Notes under the pieces: model-generated | The model's input: the letters and a program-made list of their open reading frames with translations, nothing else | Database searches by the model: none | Told to the model about the DNA's origin: nothing | Source of the DNA: Actimicrobium antarcticum | GTDB taxonomy: Bacteria; Pseudomonadota; Gammaproteobacteria; Burkholderiales; Burkholderiaceae_D | Direction of reading: 5' to 3' | NCBI RefSeq assembly: GCF_039536745.1 | Contig: NZ_BAAAZE010000005.1 | Coordinates: forward strand, 620,001 to 684,000 | Length of the DNA stretch: 64,000 nucleotides | Shown here: piece after piece, positions 63,173-64,000 of the stretch | How the letters are laid out: the number at the start of each line of letters is the position of its first letter | Numbering within the stretch: position 1 is the stretch's first letter | Position numbers and translations under genes: made by a program

Positions 63173-63876
63173 TGCTGCAAGTACGCAATCTGCGGGTCAG
63201 TTACGACGGTGTGCTGGCGATTTCCAAGGTCGATATCGACGTCGGTGCCGGCAAGCTGGTGGCGCTGGTGGGGGGAAACGGTAATGGAAAATCGACAACG
63301 CTACGGGCCATCGCCGGACTCAACTTGCCTGATAACGGCAAAATCATTTTCAACAACAATGAAATCCAGGACACGCCAGCACATCTGCGGGTGCCTCTTG
63401 GCCTGTCGCTGGTACCGGAAGGGCGGCGAATTTTCGCCCGCCTGACGGTGCAGCGCAATCTGGAGCTGGGTGCTTATACCCGGCATGACGCTCACGAAGT
63501 GCGCGAATCGGTCGACAGCATGTACACGCTCTTTCCGATTCTGAAAGAGCGTCGCAGCCAGCTGGCTGGCACCATGAGCGGGGGCGAACAGCAAATGCTG
63601 GCGATTGGGCGCGGGCTGATGGCCAAGCCCAAGTTATTGCTGCTCGATGAGCCCTCATGGGGGATCGCACCGAAATTCGTGACCAAGGTGCTGGACACCA
63701 TACAAATGGTGAATTCACGTGGGGTGTCAGTACTGCTGGTCGAGCAGAGCCTGCACAAAGCGCTGGCAATTGCCGATTATGGCTATGTGATCCAGACCGG
63801 TCGGATCGTGATGCAAGGAACGGGTAAAGACTTGCTGAATAATGACGAGATCAAAAAGGCGTATCTGGGTTTGTAA
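63172..63876 (+). CDS. ABC transporter ATP-binding protein (LivF type)
   Basis: A 234-residue ATPase with Walker A GGNGNGKST, signature MSGGEQQML, Walker B LLLLDEPSWGIAP and switch region LVEQSLHKAL. Length and order match LivF. It works as a heterodimer with the LivG-type protein and closes the operon. The last 124 bp of the window hold no further gene start that I can support. Confidence 0.92.
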   Translation: MLQVRNLRVSYDGVLAISKVDIDVGAGKLVALVGGNGNGKSTTLRAIAGLNLPDNGKIIFNNNEIQDTPAHLRVPLGLSLVPEGRRIFARLTVQRNLELGAYTRHDAHEVRESVDSMYTLFPILKERRSQLAGTMSGGEQQMLAIGRGLMAKPKLLLLDEPSWGIAPKFVTKVLDTIQMVNSRGVSVLLVEQSLHKALAIADYGYVIQTGRIVMQGTGKDLLNNDEIKKAYLGL

Positions 63877-63880
63877 TCCG

Positions 63881-63916
63881 GGGAGTCGTTTGGATGGTTT
63901 GCGAAGAACGACTCCC
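63881..63916. terminator. Possible hairpin after the Liv operon
   Basis: GGGAGTCGTT and AACGACTCCC form a perfect 10-bp stem around a 16-nt loop, 5 bp after the LivF stop. No T-run follows, so it may be a weak or factor-assisted terminator, or an mRNA-stabilising hairpin. Confidence 0.45.
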
Positions 63917-64000
63917 GATAAGGGTTGGAAAATCGTTCGAGCTATCGATAGGCGGACGGGGTGGACTGAACGCAGATCTGCATCGCCTAACGTGCCAAAA

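Overview
The window reads as a chromosomal segment of a GC-rich betaproteobacterium, most likely Burkholderiales and perhaps Oxalobacteraceae. This rests on gene content and protein style (Burkholderiales-type DNA-repair cassette, malonate decarboxylase with a TRAP carrier, Kup, two-domain FbpB) and not on any search. No rRNA, tRNA, CRISPR array or replication origin was seen.

1-9.2 kb is ordinary chromosome: a c-di-GMP signalling pair (response regulator-GGDEF and a PAS/GAF/GGDEF/EAL protein) behind an AI-2E-type permease, then a MATE exporter, a DTW-domain tRNA-modifying enzyme and a conserved protein of unknown function. 9.2-10.8 kb is a gene-free repeat block: a near-complete inverted repeat of about 1.1 kb centred on a 12-bp minisatellite and bracketed by two 167-bp direct repeats. 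10.98-22.7 kb holds small housekeeping genes, an FbpABC-type ferric iron transporter, and the four-part ligase-associated DNA repair set (phosphoesterase PdeM, Lhr-type helicase, ATP-dependent ligase, MBL-fold exonuclease), split in two by the iron genes.

22.7-40 kb is the accessory region. It starts with a 1018-residue leucine-rich-repeat protein resembling type III effectors. A 1.9-kb tandem duplication follows, made of the 5' part of that gene, an IS256-type 5' end and a decayed exonuclease copy. Next is a 737-residue protein joining a phosphatase-like P-loop without its cysteine to an OTU-type cysteine protease motif, then a secreted RHS/YD-repeat toxin with its immunity gene. Downstream lies a displaced second toxin tip, broken by one TGA, with its own immunity paralogue. 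A REP-associated tyrosine transposase (RAYT) and several deleted relatives sit between the two toxin modules.

40-64 kb returns to metabolism. It carries a cytochrome P450, a TauE/SafE permease and a GntR regulator divergent from a ten-gene malonate operon (TRAP dctPQM, then mdcA-C-D-E-G-B-H). The potassium transporter Kup follows, then a fused HyuA/HyuB (5-oxoprolinase-type) enzyme divergent from a complete branched-chain-amino-acid-type ABC importer (LivKHMGF). The last two units share a control region with a perfect 9-bp inverted repeat.

Genes working together: TRAP imports what is presumably malonate, MdcB/MdcG build and attach the prosthetic group to MdcC, MdcH primes it, and MdcA/D/E transfer and decarboxylate. 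LivKHMGF probably feeds the oxoprolinase/hydantoinase. The helicase, ligase, exonuclease and phosphoesterase form one DNA-repair module.
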